A stretch of 64,000 nt of DNA from Gliomastix tumulicola (lineage: Eukaryota; Ascomycota; Sordariomycetes; Hypocreales; Bionectriaceae), in assembly GCA_001599755.1 (NCBI GenBank), contig BCHX01000001.1, positions 992,001-1,056,000 of the forward strand. The letters run 5' to 3'. Below, piece by piece: positions 24,635-34,536 of the stretch. Numbering within the stretch: position 1 is the first letter of the stretch; every line of letters starts with the position of its first letter. The notes beneath the pieces were generated by a model. It was given only the letters and a program-made list of their open reading frames with translations, ran no database searches and was not told the origin of the DNA. Made by a program: the position numbers and the translations under genes.

Positions 24635-25312
24635 ATGGACCTCTCGGACTGGAGATTCCACGGTCTCATCCTCCGAGCAGAGGGAGAGCATCTCTACCGC
24701 GCCGCCGCCGCCGCCAAGGCAGACGAAGGTGCAGAGGCCAAGTCCAGGAAGCGCAGGACTCTGGATCTATTCGCGTGGCTGTTTCAAAAGATTCTGCTCG
24801 TAGATTTACCCGTCATCTGGGTCGGAGGCGCGGCGGATTCCGAGGACGAAGGGGGGGAAGGAGGAGGCTACGACGGGGGGTTGGTGGTGGTGGTTCATGC
24901 GAATGGGGACGGTCCTACCTTGAGTGTGCTGTGCTTCGTTGATGCGTATGGTGATTCGGGCGACGAGGAGGAGGGGGAGGAAGATGCGCTGGTCGAAGCA
25001 CTGGAGAAGAGGGCGCTGGAGGGATGCAAGGGGTATCTGGCCACGCATCCCGAGGACGACAAGATTCACGCATGCACGCTTATCGGTGCCAAGATTCGGT
25101 GCTGGACGCTGAACAGGCCGCCAGCAGAAGGGGGAGGAGACACAGGAACTCAGCAGCTATTATTAGTCGGCCTCTGGGCAGAGCAATGCCGCGGCAGAAT
25201 CAGCCACTACCTAGACATCGGCCTCGACCACAACCAGAACAGGACACTGATAGAAGGGGCACTGTCCCAGATGCTGGGCGGCCTACCCATCAGGTCATCT
25301 CCTTGGTACTAA
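24635..25312 (+). CDS. Hypothetical protein, 225 residues
   Basis: This is a single open frame with a plausible start after a CT/A-rich leader. It begins MDLSDWRFHGLILRAEGEHLYRAAAAAKA. A basic helix and a hydrophobic beta pattern (LFQKILLVDLPVIWVGG) come next, then an acidic Gly-rich loop, VVVVHANGDGPTLSVLCFVDAYG, and a second acidic loop. The C-terminal half has strand-like segments ending IEGALSQMLGGLP. Codon use matches neighbouring genes. The alternation of short hydrophobic strands suggests a small globular alpha/beta protein. I do not recognise the family and see no catalytic motif, signal peptide or membrane segment. Confidence 0.55.
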   Translation: MDLSDWRFHGLILRAEGEHLYRAAAAAKADEGAEAKSRKRRTLDLFAWLFQKILLVDLPVIWVGGAADSEDEGGEGGGYDGGLVVVVHANGDGPTLSVLCFVDAYGDSGDEEEGEEDALVEALEKRALEGCKGYLATHPEDDKIHACTLIGAKIRCWTLNRPPAEGGGDTGTQQLLLVGLWAEQCRGRISHYLDIGLDHNQNRTLIEGALSQMLGGLPIRSSPWY

Positions 25313-27165
25313 TAAATAAGAGCGCCACACTTCACTGCCGAGTCGCTGCCATGAGTCGGGTGTCCGAAACTAATTAATTAATTATCGTCGCGACTAACTA
25401 ACCAGTGACTACGAGGAAGGGCGCCCGTCCATTTGGCCTCGCCCTTGGTCATTTGACTGATACAGATTTTTGCTTCAGGTTTCACGAGCCCAGGCGACAC
25501 GTTGGCCGTTTGAGACGGGAAACGGGTATCAGGTGTGTTTGTTTCCTGCGCGCACCGAGTTTCGTGTCGCATCAAGTGTCGCAAAACATGCGCCACAGAC
25601 CTGGTGGCCCGCGATTTTGTGTGCATGTGTTTTTTGTCGGCCCGCGGCGCGTGAAAAAGGAATGGGAGATGCGTCGAATGCCAGCGCTGCAGTGGCCAGC
25701 AATGCTTGTCGCGTCAACGCCTCAACGTGTCCGTGGCCCCTTTTCCCGGTTAATATGCATTTTTCTTCCGTTGGGGGGGAGAAAAGAAATGCCAGCGGCT
25801 GCAGCAATGTCGATCCCTCGACGCAGCGTGCATGGGCGTGGACCAATCGCGAGTGGCGTCCAGGGAGACGGTGTGTGCTTGGCTTGCCGCTGGCGAAATT
25901 TCGTCTCTGTCTGTCTGGTTTTCTCACGAGGGCCTCATTTCTGGTCAGGCGCTCGCTCATTGAACAATTAGACAGGCGCCTGTGCGTTGCGCTGGAGACG
26001 ATGAGGGGGCGTTTAATTAATTACAGTCGAGGGGGAGGAGGGAGGAGGGGGGGGACAGCCAATGAGTTGGGTGTGTGTCACATCTCGCTGAGATGTCGCG
26101 ATGGGACGGACAGGGGATGCAGATTTGCGCACTGATGATGGATGGCTGCGGGTGCTCGATCTTGATGAGCTGTATGAATCAATTAATCACCTGGAAATCA
26201 GAAGGCGGTCAAGAGTTCGAGGGGCATCATCGTCTCGAGTCTCGAGTCTCGTCACGATTCCGCAAACTCGGTACCGGGCTCGCTGATTCGTCTCTTCTGC
26301 CGCCACGGCCTCGCAACAGCGGCCATTTCCGTGCAGACAGCGCCAGACGGCGGTAATGAGAGACCCAGTGAGAGAATTCGACGACGTCTCCCCCCCAAAG
26401 CTCTGAGCGACGCCACAAATGGTGATGGGCAGCGCTGGGGCCGTTGATGAGGAAAGAGCCCAGGCTGGAAGAAGGCTAGGCGTGGGGATGCAAGTGCCTC
26501 ATGTCGTGTGCCTTAATTTCCGCAGGGGGGGCGACTTAATTGAGCATGTCGAGGGTACTTGCCCACCGCGCTGCGGAATGTGGGATGGCAGGCTACGGCC
26601 CATGTATCGTGTACCTGCCCGCGCGACCCCTCCAAGACCTCCAAGCGCGCCAGGAATGACAGGGGGACGTGCACAATCCATCCACTGGACATGGTGGAAG
26701 GACTCCCCCGCGCTGGGTGCCTTCCCTGTTCAGACACCCAATCTCGCGCGCGAGTGGGAAGGAACCAGCCTCGGGTCCGCCTGCTGCTTGGGCGGTCTTG
26801 GGTCTCTCTAGGCGTCTTAGGAGTCTTAGGCGTGTTAGTCTCGTAGGCCTCATCACTCCCTTCCTCCTGGCGCCCCCCCGGCTTGGTTTCACAACCTTTA
26901 CACTTCCACCTCACCCTGTCCTTCTGTTGCATACAAACAAAGACTTCGTTGGCAAAGTCTACCCGCTTCCGCATCGTACATTCTTTCACGACGTACAAAC
27001 GCACTCTTCCGTTGGATATCGAATATCCCACACCACGCTCATTTGCACTTACACCGCTCGCTCGCTCGCTCGCGCAACTCGCCCGTCTCGCCAGACCAGA
27101 CTCCCAATCCAACAACCAAATACGTACTCTTCACGCACGCGCGCGCGCAATCGAATTCCGTCGCC
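25313..27165. other. Intergenic, 1.85 kb
   Basis: Overlapping frames on both strands (25405-26135 and 26513-27115) have no domain. AT-rich AATTAATTAATTA words occur at 25373-25385 and 26014-26020. The last 100 bases, rich in CTCG and GCGC units, are the leader of the following gene. Confidence 0.5.
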
Positions 27166-27564
27166 ATGCATCTCTTCAAGCTTGTCCTCGCGGTCCTGCC
27201 CGCGCTTGCGCTCGCCCAGGATGACCTCAGCACCACCACGCAGACGTCCACGACGACGCTCTACAAGACGATGACTCTCTCCGAGGTTCACACCGTCGTC
27301 ACCACGCCGTCTTCCACGCCCACCCCCAGCTCGACCCCAACTCCTACGCCGACTCCCTCCACCACTTCCTCCTCCTTCTCTTCTCCCGTCTCGACGTCCA
27401 CGTCCGAGTCCACCACCTCGGCCGGCACCGGCACCAGCACCTCCACCAGCGATGCGGCTGGGTCGCCTACTCCCGTGGACGAGGGCGGCGCCGGTGTTGC
27501 GCTCACCGCCAACCGCTACGCCATCGCTGGTGTTGCCGGCATCGTCATCGCTGCTCTCCTGTAA
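27166..27564 (+). CDS. Ser/Thr-rich GPI-anchored cell-surface protein
   Basis: A 132-residue intronless protein. The start MHLFKLVLAVLPALALAQ was chosen over an ATG 41 codons upstream because it opens a clean signal peptide with cleavage after ALA. The mature protein is almost entirely Ser, Thr and Pro (TPTPSSTPTPTPTPSTTSSS), a heavily O-mannosylated stalk. It ends in a small-residue stretch followed by a hydrophobic tail (YAIAGVAGIVIAALL) with no charged residues, as expected for GPI attachment. Such proteins are covalently linked to the wall or plasma membrane. No enzymatic domain exists in the short mature chain. Confidence 0.8.
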   Translation: MHLFKLVLAVLPALALAQDDLSTTTQTSTTTLYKTMTLSEVHTVVTTPSSTPTPSSTPTPTPTPSTTSSSFSSPVSTSTSESTTSAGTGTSTSTSDAAGSPTPVDEGGAGVALTANRYAIAGVAGIVIAALL

Positions 27565-28900
27565 AAGCGCAGCGCATGCGCTCTGCTTTCGGTGGACGGG
27601 GATTCTGGAGGAGAACTGGTTACTGGACTGATGGTCACTCTTTTTTGCCTTTCGAACAAGGCACCACGTTCGCTTTTTCCTTTGTCACTCACTTTCTTCT
27701 ATACATCCTGCCTTGTGCAGTGATTTTGCGTTTGCAACAAACCCCCTTTCCCCTTTCCCCCTCCTTCTTCCGCAACTCGCCACGATGAACGACTCACACG
27801 ACATCACCGACAACAAAAACACTCGATTCTTCCAAGGCGTTTACTTCTTCACATTCGGCACGAGGTTCTGAACCATACATATTCTCACATGCGCCCTGTT
27901 CCTCCGACAGGCAATGCCGATCTGTTCGATGCCTGGCATCTTTGTTGGAGGGTCAGGGCTTGTAATGTTTTATTCTTCCCTGGCAGCAATCGCACTGGCG
28001 TGCGTTGATGGTGCTGCGACGCAAGAAAGTCGGAGCTGGTAGCATTCGATATACACCATCGGAGCCTGGGATCTCTGGATATCGACATGGCAGACTTATG
28101 CCCACTCACGACTTCTTCGGCCAAGAACACCAAGTGCCAGCCAAGCCAGCTGGAACCTACTTTTGACACAAAATTTCTACCTTTGATTCTGGCAATCATC
28201 CTCTCACTCTAGCTCTACGCTTTCGGAGGGAGCTGGGGACCGAGAGGACGGGGACGACGTGGAGGCCCAAAAATCTATACTTTCACACAAGATCTCTTCT
28301 ACTTGTACATCAATTGAGAGAATTTTTCACCTTTTATAGTTCGCTTCTTGCTGATACCCCTTTTCTACGTCTTTTCAATGGGGGGTCCCTGGACATGGGA
28401 GGCTGGGTGAGCTCGACTTGAGCTGGATGCGCGCTGCTTCGGGTCTGGGACGAGTGCTTGGAGCTTTTTTTGAGTATAACGATTCTATACTTGCTGGGGA
28501 AGGCATGGATTGGTGTTTTTTCTGGCTCATGTGAGGGCTTGGAGTTATTTCTGTCGCGTTGGTAGAGGTAGCAATGAATCTTCAGATGAGCCAATTCTGT
28601 CCGTCTCGGTCCGACTGAATGAATATTGTGTTCCATTGTGTTCCATTGTGTTTGTCTTCCTTAGCGTAATGATGGTGAATATTGTTCCGTGGTTCAGATG
28701 TATTATATGATACACTCATCTTACCCCTCCCTAGAGGTGAGATGAGACTGACTCCCTTATGATACAGATATATGATAGAGCCGGATATCCAAAGAGATCT
28801 ATTTTCCCAAAGCCTGAAACGCCCAAACTTGTGTAGTACAAAGGTAAGAAAGAAAGAAAGAAAGAAAGAAAAAAAAGCAAAGAAATATCGTACATCTATC
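27565..28900. other. Intergenic, tail-to-tail spacer
   Basis: 3' flanks of two convergent genes. The minus frames at 27885-28199 and 28334-28636 show no family pattern. A tandem TTGTGTTCCA word is repeated at 28626-28650. Confidence 0.5.
28847..28877. repeat. AAAG microsatellite
   Basis: About six perfect AAAG units running into an A-tract, 24 bases beyond the stop codon of the convergent minus-strand gene. Confidence 0.85.
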
Positions 28901-29796
28901 TCACCGTCGTGTCGGGGACTGGGTCTTCCGCCGCGGTTTATACAGGAAGCCCCGACGTACCGCGCTCGCGAGGCGGTTGTGGCTCGGGATCTTGAACGTG
29001 GCGGGGACGGGGATCACACTGTGCGGCTCCGTGGCGCGCGGGTAGGCGGTGTCCCACTGCTTGCGGGTGAGTTTTGCGGCGTTGGCTGTGAGGAAGGTGT
29101 TTAGGTGGTCGTTGAGTTCTGGTACTGGTCAGGACTGGACGGGACTTTAAACAGGGGGAAGGGGGGAGAGGGCTTACCTTGGAGCGTCATCCGCCGCGCG
29201 GGCTCGAGGAACCATTCATCGTTGTCCGGGTGCGGACGCACGAGTACGAGATCCTCCGGCACAGGCGTCCCTACACTCTACCTGTTAGAAAACCTGCAGA
29301 TGTGGGCATATGTGGGTGTGTGTGAGATGGCAAGCTCACCCTCCTGCACCGCAAACACGATGGGACTCTCCCCCCGCCACTGCCGCAGGAAGTAATGCCG
29401 CGTGAACGCCGTGTTGAGCCGCAGCCGCAGCCCGTTGGGCGTCCTCCCGCCGTCCTCGGCCCTGCGGATCCGCGGCTCGACGTGCTCGTGCAGCAGCGCG
29501 CGGCGGTTCACGCGGGGGGCGGCCTCCGGGGCCTGGGCGTCCTCTGCTGCTGTCGCGGCGCTGAGCCACTGGCTTACGAAGCTGGATGCGGTGCTGCCGC
29601 CGCTGCTGCCGTCTGAGTCTGAGGATACAGGGGACGGATCAGCAGATTGGAGGCCGGTGGTGATGATGTCGTAGTCGGTGGTGCGCGGGACCGGGTCCGC
29701 GGTGCGTTTGGGACGGAGGGAGATCTGGGGCCCGGCGTTGATGCGGAAGAAGGGCTTGGGGAAGCGGCGGAAGAATTTGGGGAGGGGGGTCGTCAT
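28901..29796 (-). CDS. Conserved-looking protein, probably mitochondrial
   Basis: A three-exon model (29340-29796, 29178-29270, 28901-29118) gives 255 residues. The first splice requires the acceptor GTGTAG/GGACG; a nearer CAG would place a stop in frame. It yields VQEG/TPVPEDLVLVRPHPDNDEWFLEPARRMTLQ, and the second yields ELNDHLNTFLTANAAKLTRKQWDTAYPRATEPHS. The N-terminus (PLPKFFRRFPKPFFRINAGPQ) is basic, aromatic and free of acidic residues, like a mitochondrial targeting presequence. The C-terminus is very basic (AVRRGFLYKPRRK). Basic tail and size would suit a mitoribosomal or RNA-associated protein, but I do not recognise the family. Confidence 0.55.
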
Positions 29797-30423
29797 GACG
29801 TGGGATTGGTTGTCTTCATCTGGGTGTCATTGCTGAGGGTGTGGTGCCCGTGGTGTGAGGTCGGGTGTAAGTAGGAGTATGATGAGGTGACTTTTGATAT
29901 GAGTTTTCGGGAGGTTTGATGAGATGAGTCTGGAATCGGAATAATGCATAAGTCCGGATAAATGGGTATTATGCTTGTACCAGGTGGAATCGCTAAAGTG
30001 GGGTTACCCCAACCTCTTACCTACCCTCGACGACTCATCACCAGTCACTCGCCCACGCCTTGTTACTGAGTCAATTGAGCGGTGAGAAGGCTGATTCATC
30101 CGCTGACAGTGTTTGCGCGCAGTGAGTGAGCGTCGGGATGAGATTCACATCCAAAGACTTACCAACATGGAAGGTGTCACACTCCGTCTTACGGACGACG
30201 AGCTCTCTTCTCCTCACTCTCGTGAGTCACGCCGCACCGTCCACGGCCGCCCGGCAGTCACGCCGTACATCATCCAAAGGATATAAGGATTGAAAGGCGT
30301 GCATTGTTTGCGATCGTCCTTTCTAAATCACCACCGGCAGCAAGAAAAAGTATAAGAAACAAACAAGTGGTTCTACCTTACAGGGACACCCCATAGACAC
30401 ACACAATAGCCACAATAGCCACC
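29797..30423. other. Intergenic, divergent promoters
   Basis: Shared 5' region of the putative mitochondrial protein and the methyltransferase genes. No gene or clear motif. Confidence 0.5.
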
Positions 30424-31095
30424 ATGGACCCCCCCGCCGACTTCAAAGATCGCATCAAGGCGTCCTACGACGCCATGGCAGTCGAGTACAACGAATGGAC
30501 CGCGGCGCACACCCATCTCCGCCTCAAATACCTCGACGAGCTCCTCGACCGCGTGCCCCGGCTCACCAGCGCCACTGACACCGGTACCCCGGCGACCGTC
30601 CTCGAGCTCGGCTGCGGCGCCGGGAAACCCTTCCTCTCGGGCCTGCTCTCGCGTACGGGCCCGCACGTCGCCGCCGTGGCCAACGACCTCTCGGACGCGC
30701 AGCTGGACCTCGCGCGCGCGAACCTTGCCGATGTCGCGGACCGCGTGACCTGGCAGGCCGGGGACATGACGAAGCTCACGTTCGAGGAGGGGTCCCTCGC
30801 GGCCGTCGTCGCGCTGTACAGCGTGATCCATCTCACGCGCGAGGAGCAGGCCGCGATGCTGGGCAAGATTGCCGCGTGGCTGGAGCCCGGCGGCGTGCTG
30901 CTCGCGACGTTTGCGCTCGAGGACGGGGCGAACGTGGACGAGAGCTGGCTGCATGAAAACGGGTGGATGTACTGGAGCGGGCTCGGCGTCGAGGGGACGA
31001 AGAAGGGGCTCGCCGAGGTCGGGCTGAAGAGCGAGAAGGCGGAGATTGAGGGCGACGAGCAGGAGAAGTTCCTCTGGGTCGTTGCGCGGAAGTGA
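30424..31095 (+). CDS. Class I SAM-dependent methyltransferase
   Basis: A single exon of 223 residues. Motif I, the SAM-binding glycine loop, is ATVLELGCGAGKPFL at about 57-71. A post-I acidic strand end (VAAVANDLSDAQLDLAR), the motif GDMTKLTFEEGSLAAVVALYSVIHL and a motif-III-like LEPGGVLLATFAL follow. The opening FKDRIKASYDAMAVEYNEW is typical of small-molecule methyltransferases of the ubiE/Methyltransf_25 type. Substrate cannot be inferred. The start context (CCACCATGG) is close to a strong fungal initiation site. High GC at third positions matches the surrounding core genes. Confidence 0.85.
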   Translation: MDPPADFKDRIKASYDAMAVEYNEWTAAHTHLRLKYLDELLDRVPRLTSATDTGTPATVLELGCGAGKPFLSGLLSRTGPHVAAVANDLSDAQLDLARANLADVADRVTWQAGDMTKLTFEEGSLAAVVALYSVIHLTREEQAAMLGKIAAWLEPGGVLLATFALEDGANVDESWLHENGWMYWSGLGVEGTKKGLAEVGLKSEKAEIEGDEQEKFLWVVARK

Positions 31096-31329
31096 GGAGG
31101 CCGCGGACAGCCATTTTGAGGGAGTAGGTAGGCATGGCCGATATTTGCACGCGAAGGGGCTTGTGGTTCAGGATTCATGTAGCGGATTCTTGACAGGTCA
31201 ATTCTAGTCTACCGAACCCTCATCACATCGTCCCCCCCCCCCGTTACGATACGTGTCATGACTACCTGTACAGGATGCCGCGTCTGGACAGGATGTCTCG
31301 TTATGCAAGATGCGTCACGGCTCTCATCC

Positions 31330-31892
31330 TCACTTTGTCTCCTCCTTCTTTATCTCCTTCTTGGTCGACTGCGCCCTTGACGGCCTGCGGTACGGATACG
31401 GGAAGCCCGGGGGTGTGCGAGGGATCGTTCCGTTGGCAATCATGGCGTCGAGCTCAGCCGTGGCCGCGGCAACGACGGGATCCAGGTCCTCGTCAGCACC
31501 GTAGGGGCTTCGGGTGGAGGCACTCGCGTCGGCAGCAGGAGTGTTCCTTGTTGACAGGGAGGATCTGGGAGTCGTGCTCGACTTTCGCCTTGACGAGGCT
31601 GTCGTCGTCGTCGTCGCGGGCCGGGTCGTGGTGCTCTGCGTGCCGCCGCCTCCGCGATTCTCGGCGTCGTCCTGCACACACGCTGATGTTAGCTGATGGT
31701 GTGATACAAGTCTTGTGGGCATGGTCAGCGAGTACTCACATCGGGGCCTGAGGGAACATAGGTCGTCGTCGAGTATTTGCAGGCCCAGTTGCGGCAGTCC
31801 TCGATCTTGCAGTTGTACCAGTCGCCGTCGGCGCGCTGCAGGCGACGCCACTTGCAGCAGTCGACGGGCTCCTGGAACTCGTCGGCGGTCAT
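31330..31892 (-). CDS. Small Cys/Trp-rich protein, unknown function
   Basis: Two exons (31740-31892 and 31330-31671; intron 31672-31739) encode 164 residues. The first 51 residues form a compact Cys/Trp module: FQEPVDCCKWRRLQRADGD, then WYNCKIEDCRNWACKYSTTT. It has five cysteines in about 30 residues and could bind a metal. A Thr/Ser/Pro-rich disordered middle comes next, with a short helix AAATAELDAMIANGTIPRTPPGFPYPYR and a basic Lys-rich end. No signal peptide is visible. I do not recognise the family. Confidence 0.55.
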
Positions 31893-32500
31893 GTTGTTGG
31901 GATTCTTCTAGCTCTGTAGCTGCCTTGAGGTTGGTCCAGGGGTCGAGTTGCAGTGAATGTGTGATACACTGACTGACAAACAGTGTCGGCTCGGATAGGC
32001 GAAGGGAAGCCGTGTCAGTGAGTGTTAGTCTGTGATATTTCGTCTTGGTGGTTCGTACTGGATGTCGTATCGCAGGAGCAGGAGAGCTGGACTCGCCCTC
32101 CTTTTAAAGGCTTCAGCTTGTGTGCACATCAGAGCCTTGTTGAACGCGAGATAGAGGGGGAATGCTCTTGATCACGTTCACGGAGGGAAATGTTTGGCAT
32201 GGCAGTCCGAATCAGCCATCCTCAGCGAGGATCCGATGTGACGTGCGGATGAAGGTCTAGACTGACATGCACAAACTGGAACTCCGTTGTCTGCGCGAGA
32301 CAGCACTTATCTGAGCTTCCTAGCCTGAGAAAGGTGAACGGATGGCACTGAAAGGGCACGATGTTTGCTTCAAAGGGCTCCGGAACGGACGGACAGACAC
32401 GACAATCACAGCGTTCTCGAACCGACGACCCATCATCACAGAACTGCCAGCTGTCACAGGCATTTGCCACGAGATTCAAAGAAGATTACATTCTAGATGT
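31893..32500. other. Intergenic
   Basis: 5' flank of the Cys/Trp-rich gene and 3' flank of the GH88 gene. No gene seen. Confidence 0.5.
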
Positions 32501-34042
32501 CTAGTCTAACCCCATCCTCAGCAACCTGTTGCCCAGTTCCACCAGGTAGTAGTCGCCATACACGAGTCCGTGGTTGGCGTATTGCTTCTTCGCATGGACA
32601 TTGTTGTTTGCTGTGCCGAACTTGAGGATGGCCTCGAATGTCCGCGTCGGCACTTCGTCCTCGACTGCGAGGACGGCGTCCGTTGTTGTTACGAACTTGG
32701 CCTTCTCTGGTGCCACGGCGAAGCTGGCTAGGTCCTGTGCCAACCTGAGAGCATAGCGACGGAACCTCGCCGACAGCTGATGGGAGCCCAGACCGGCGAG
32801 ACCTTGAGACAGGACGAGCATGCCATTCGCCGCAATGGCAGCCGCCGATGAGTCCCTGATTGGGTGTCTCGGATCTTCAAACGGAGCGTCCAGATCCCAG
32901 GGCGGCACGAACGGCGCCTCAGCTGTCGGAGCCGTCTCGAGCCTGTGAATGAGATACTCGGCGAGGCCGCACGACGCCTGGAGGAAGCGCTTGTCTTTCG
33001 TCCACATGTACGTCTGCGCGTACCCGAGAATGCCCCAGGCCTGGCCGCGCGCCCACGTCGACGTGTCAGAGAAGCCCTGGGCCGTGAACTGGCGCTTAAT
33101 GGCCCCCGTCGCGGGATCCAGATTCGCGACGTGATGCGTCGAGTACCACTGGCCCCTGTAGACATCACTGCCATCATCGTCGACACTGCTCGGCGTGGCC
33201 TCAGGGCGGAGGTGCGTCCGCAGAAGAGTGCTCGCGTGCGCCGTGGCGACGTCGTACAGGTTTCTCCTCGCGGCGTCGCTGCTGCTGCTGCTGCTGCTGC
33301 TGCAGTGACTGGCGGCGTAGTACAGCAGGTCGAGGTTGCACATGCTGTCGATGATGAGGATCAGGTTGTCCTCGACGCCCGTGATCTGGATGTTCTTCTG
33401 GATCCGGGCGTCCCAGCTGCGGATGGCGCGGGCCGAGGGCACGTACCGCGAGGCGAGGCTGTGCGCCGCGCGGACGATGGACTCGAGGCTGCGGGCGTCG
33501 CCGGTGAGTTCCCAGTTCTGGCGGAGGGCCGGCATGATGATGAAGCCGACGTCGTGCGTGTCGGTCCGGGAGGCCATGGCATGCAGGGGCTCTGACCATT
33601 GCTGGCAGACACGCGATATCTCGGACCGGAGCTGGGCCTTGTCGATATCTAGAGACGGTGGGAGGGAGACATGGTTGGGAAACCTGACGAGACGCTCTAG
33701 CAGGCCGTACAGTGTTCCCGGGAAGAAGCCGCATGTCCAGAACTCAGGCTCGCGGTGCTGGTAGATCCCGGCATGCTCTCCCTCCTGCGGGACGTACTCG
33801 GGAAAGCTGGCTGGCTCTGAGGAGGTCTTGGTGGCAGTCCGGTAGGCTTTGGCGAGGATGTTCTCCGAGAAGAGCTCGGCGAGATCTACACCGAGCGGCG
33901 TGCGAGCCTCGAATTGGCTGGTGACGGAGTCTGACCGCGTCGAGGCGGGCTTGCTCGGCGGTGGTGTAAGAGATGGATATGAGTCCAGTGGCATGGCTGC
34001 TTTCTCGTCACGCTGGACGGATGACCGTGTTTCGGCGCCCAT
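32501..34042 (-). CDS. GH88 unsaturated glucuronyl hydrolase
   Basis: A single exon of 513 residues. The ATG at MGAETRSS is used; the seven codons upstream have no ATG. MPLDSYPS, 16 residues later, is an alternative start. GH88 motifs in order: EFWTCGFFPGTLYGL (about 100-114), THDVGFIIMP (162-171), IIDSMCNLDLLYYA (230-243), STWARGQAWGILGYAQTY, FVPPWDLDAP, RDSSAAAIAANGMLVLSQ and the final HGLVYGDYYLVELGNRLL. Asp164 and Asp232 align with the two catalytic aspartates known in bacterial GH88 enzymes. Such enzymes hydrate and open the delta-4,5 unsaturated uronyl end left by polysaccharide lyases. No signal peptide is visible, so action on imported oligosaccharides in the cytosol is likely. A CTG/CAG repeat (33277-33304) encodes a poly-Ser loop. 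Confidence 0.9.
   Translation of the reverse strand: MGAETRSSVQRDEKAAMPLDSYPSLTPPPSKPASTRSDSVTSQFEARTPLGVDLAELFSENILAKAYRTATKTSSEPASFPEYVPQEGEHAGIYQHREPEFWTCGFFPGTLYGLLERLVRFPNHVSLPPSLDIDKAQLRSEISRVCQQWSEPLHAMASRTDTHDVGFIIMPALRQNWELTGDARSLESIVRAAHSLASRYVPSARAIRSWDARIQKNIQITGVEDNLILIIDSMCNLDLLYYAASHCSSSSSSSSDAARRNLYDVATAHASTLLRTHLRPEATPSSVDDDGSDVYRGQWYSTHHVANLDPATGAIKRQFTAQGFSDTSTWARGQAWGILGYAQTYMWTKDKRFLQASCGLAEYLIHRLETAPTAEAPFVPPWDLDAPFEDPRHPIRDSSAAAIAANGMLVLSQGLAGLGSHQLSARFRRYALRLAQDLASFAVAPEKAKFVTTTDAVLAVEDEVPTRTFEAILKFGTANNNVHAKKQYANHGLVYGDYYLVELGNRLLRMGLD
33277..33304. repeat. CTG/CAG repeat coding for poly-Ser
   Basis: About nine GCT/CTG units inside the GH88 gene. They are read on the minus strand as AGC serine codons in a loop between conserved blocks, so length change there would be tolerated. 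Confidence 0.8.
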
Positions 34043-34536
34043 TATGAACGAAAAGGGGTACACACCGGAACGAGGATGGATGTCTTGCAGACGACACGAT
34101 CCGAGTCAGGAGATGAGGCTGACCCAACACCTTTATCACCGCGCCACCACCATCTCACCCCGATCGGGATAATCATGGGAAACGCGCTTTATCTCGGACC
34201 CCAGAAAACATCGCCGACCTGCTTACGATCCCCCGAACCTCGTCACACGCGCAAGTGCCAGTGGATCTCGCGTCGTCTCACTCCCGGAGTGAAGCTCCCC
34301 CGGACTCCGCCGGCGGGATGCCCCCTCCTCCGGGTGAGGGGGAAACGTCCTCGGATCTCGGGCGAGCCTGCGTCCGGACAGCGTCATCTTCTCCAAGTCC
34401 CTGGGAACCCATATGAATGCTGGATTTGCTCCGAAAAGAGCCGCATTGTTTTTGGCCAGGGACGGAATATCCACTACATACTACTTACTGCACACAAGTC
34501 ACTCACTCGTACGTACGTAAGTACGCACCGTCAACC
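34043..34536. promoter_or_regulatory. Bidirectional promoter of GH88 and DUF2264 genes
   Basis: 494 bases separate the two start codons. GC-rich words containing CGG/CCG triplets cluster at 34287-34345 (CCCGGAGTG, CCCCGGACTCCG, CTCCGGGTG), the half-sites preferred by Zn2Cys6 regulators. A TACATACTACTTACTGCACA leader stretch precedes the DUF2264 start. That these are bound by the nearby Zn2Cys6 protein is inference. Confidence 0.4.

Noticed and set aside
26054..26060. G-runs and other homopolymer tracts (also 19561-19569 and 31232-31241) as regulatory elements
   Set aside because: Short homopolymers are common in this sequence and have no supporting context.
25405..26135. Overlapping 188- and 221-codon plus-strand frames
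   Set aside because: Two frames compete over the same DNA with unusual composition (Trp/Cys/Arg). No motif.
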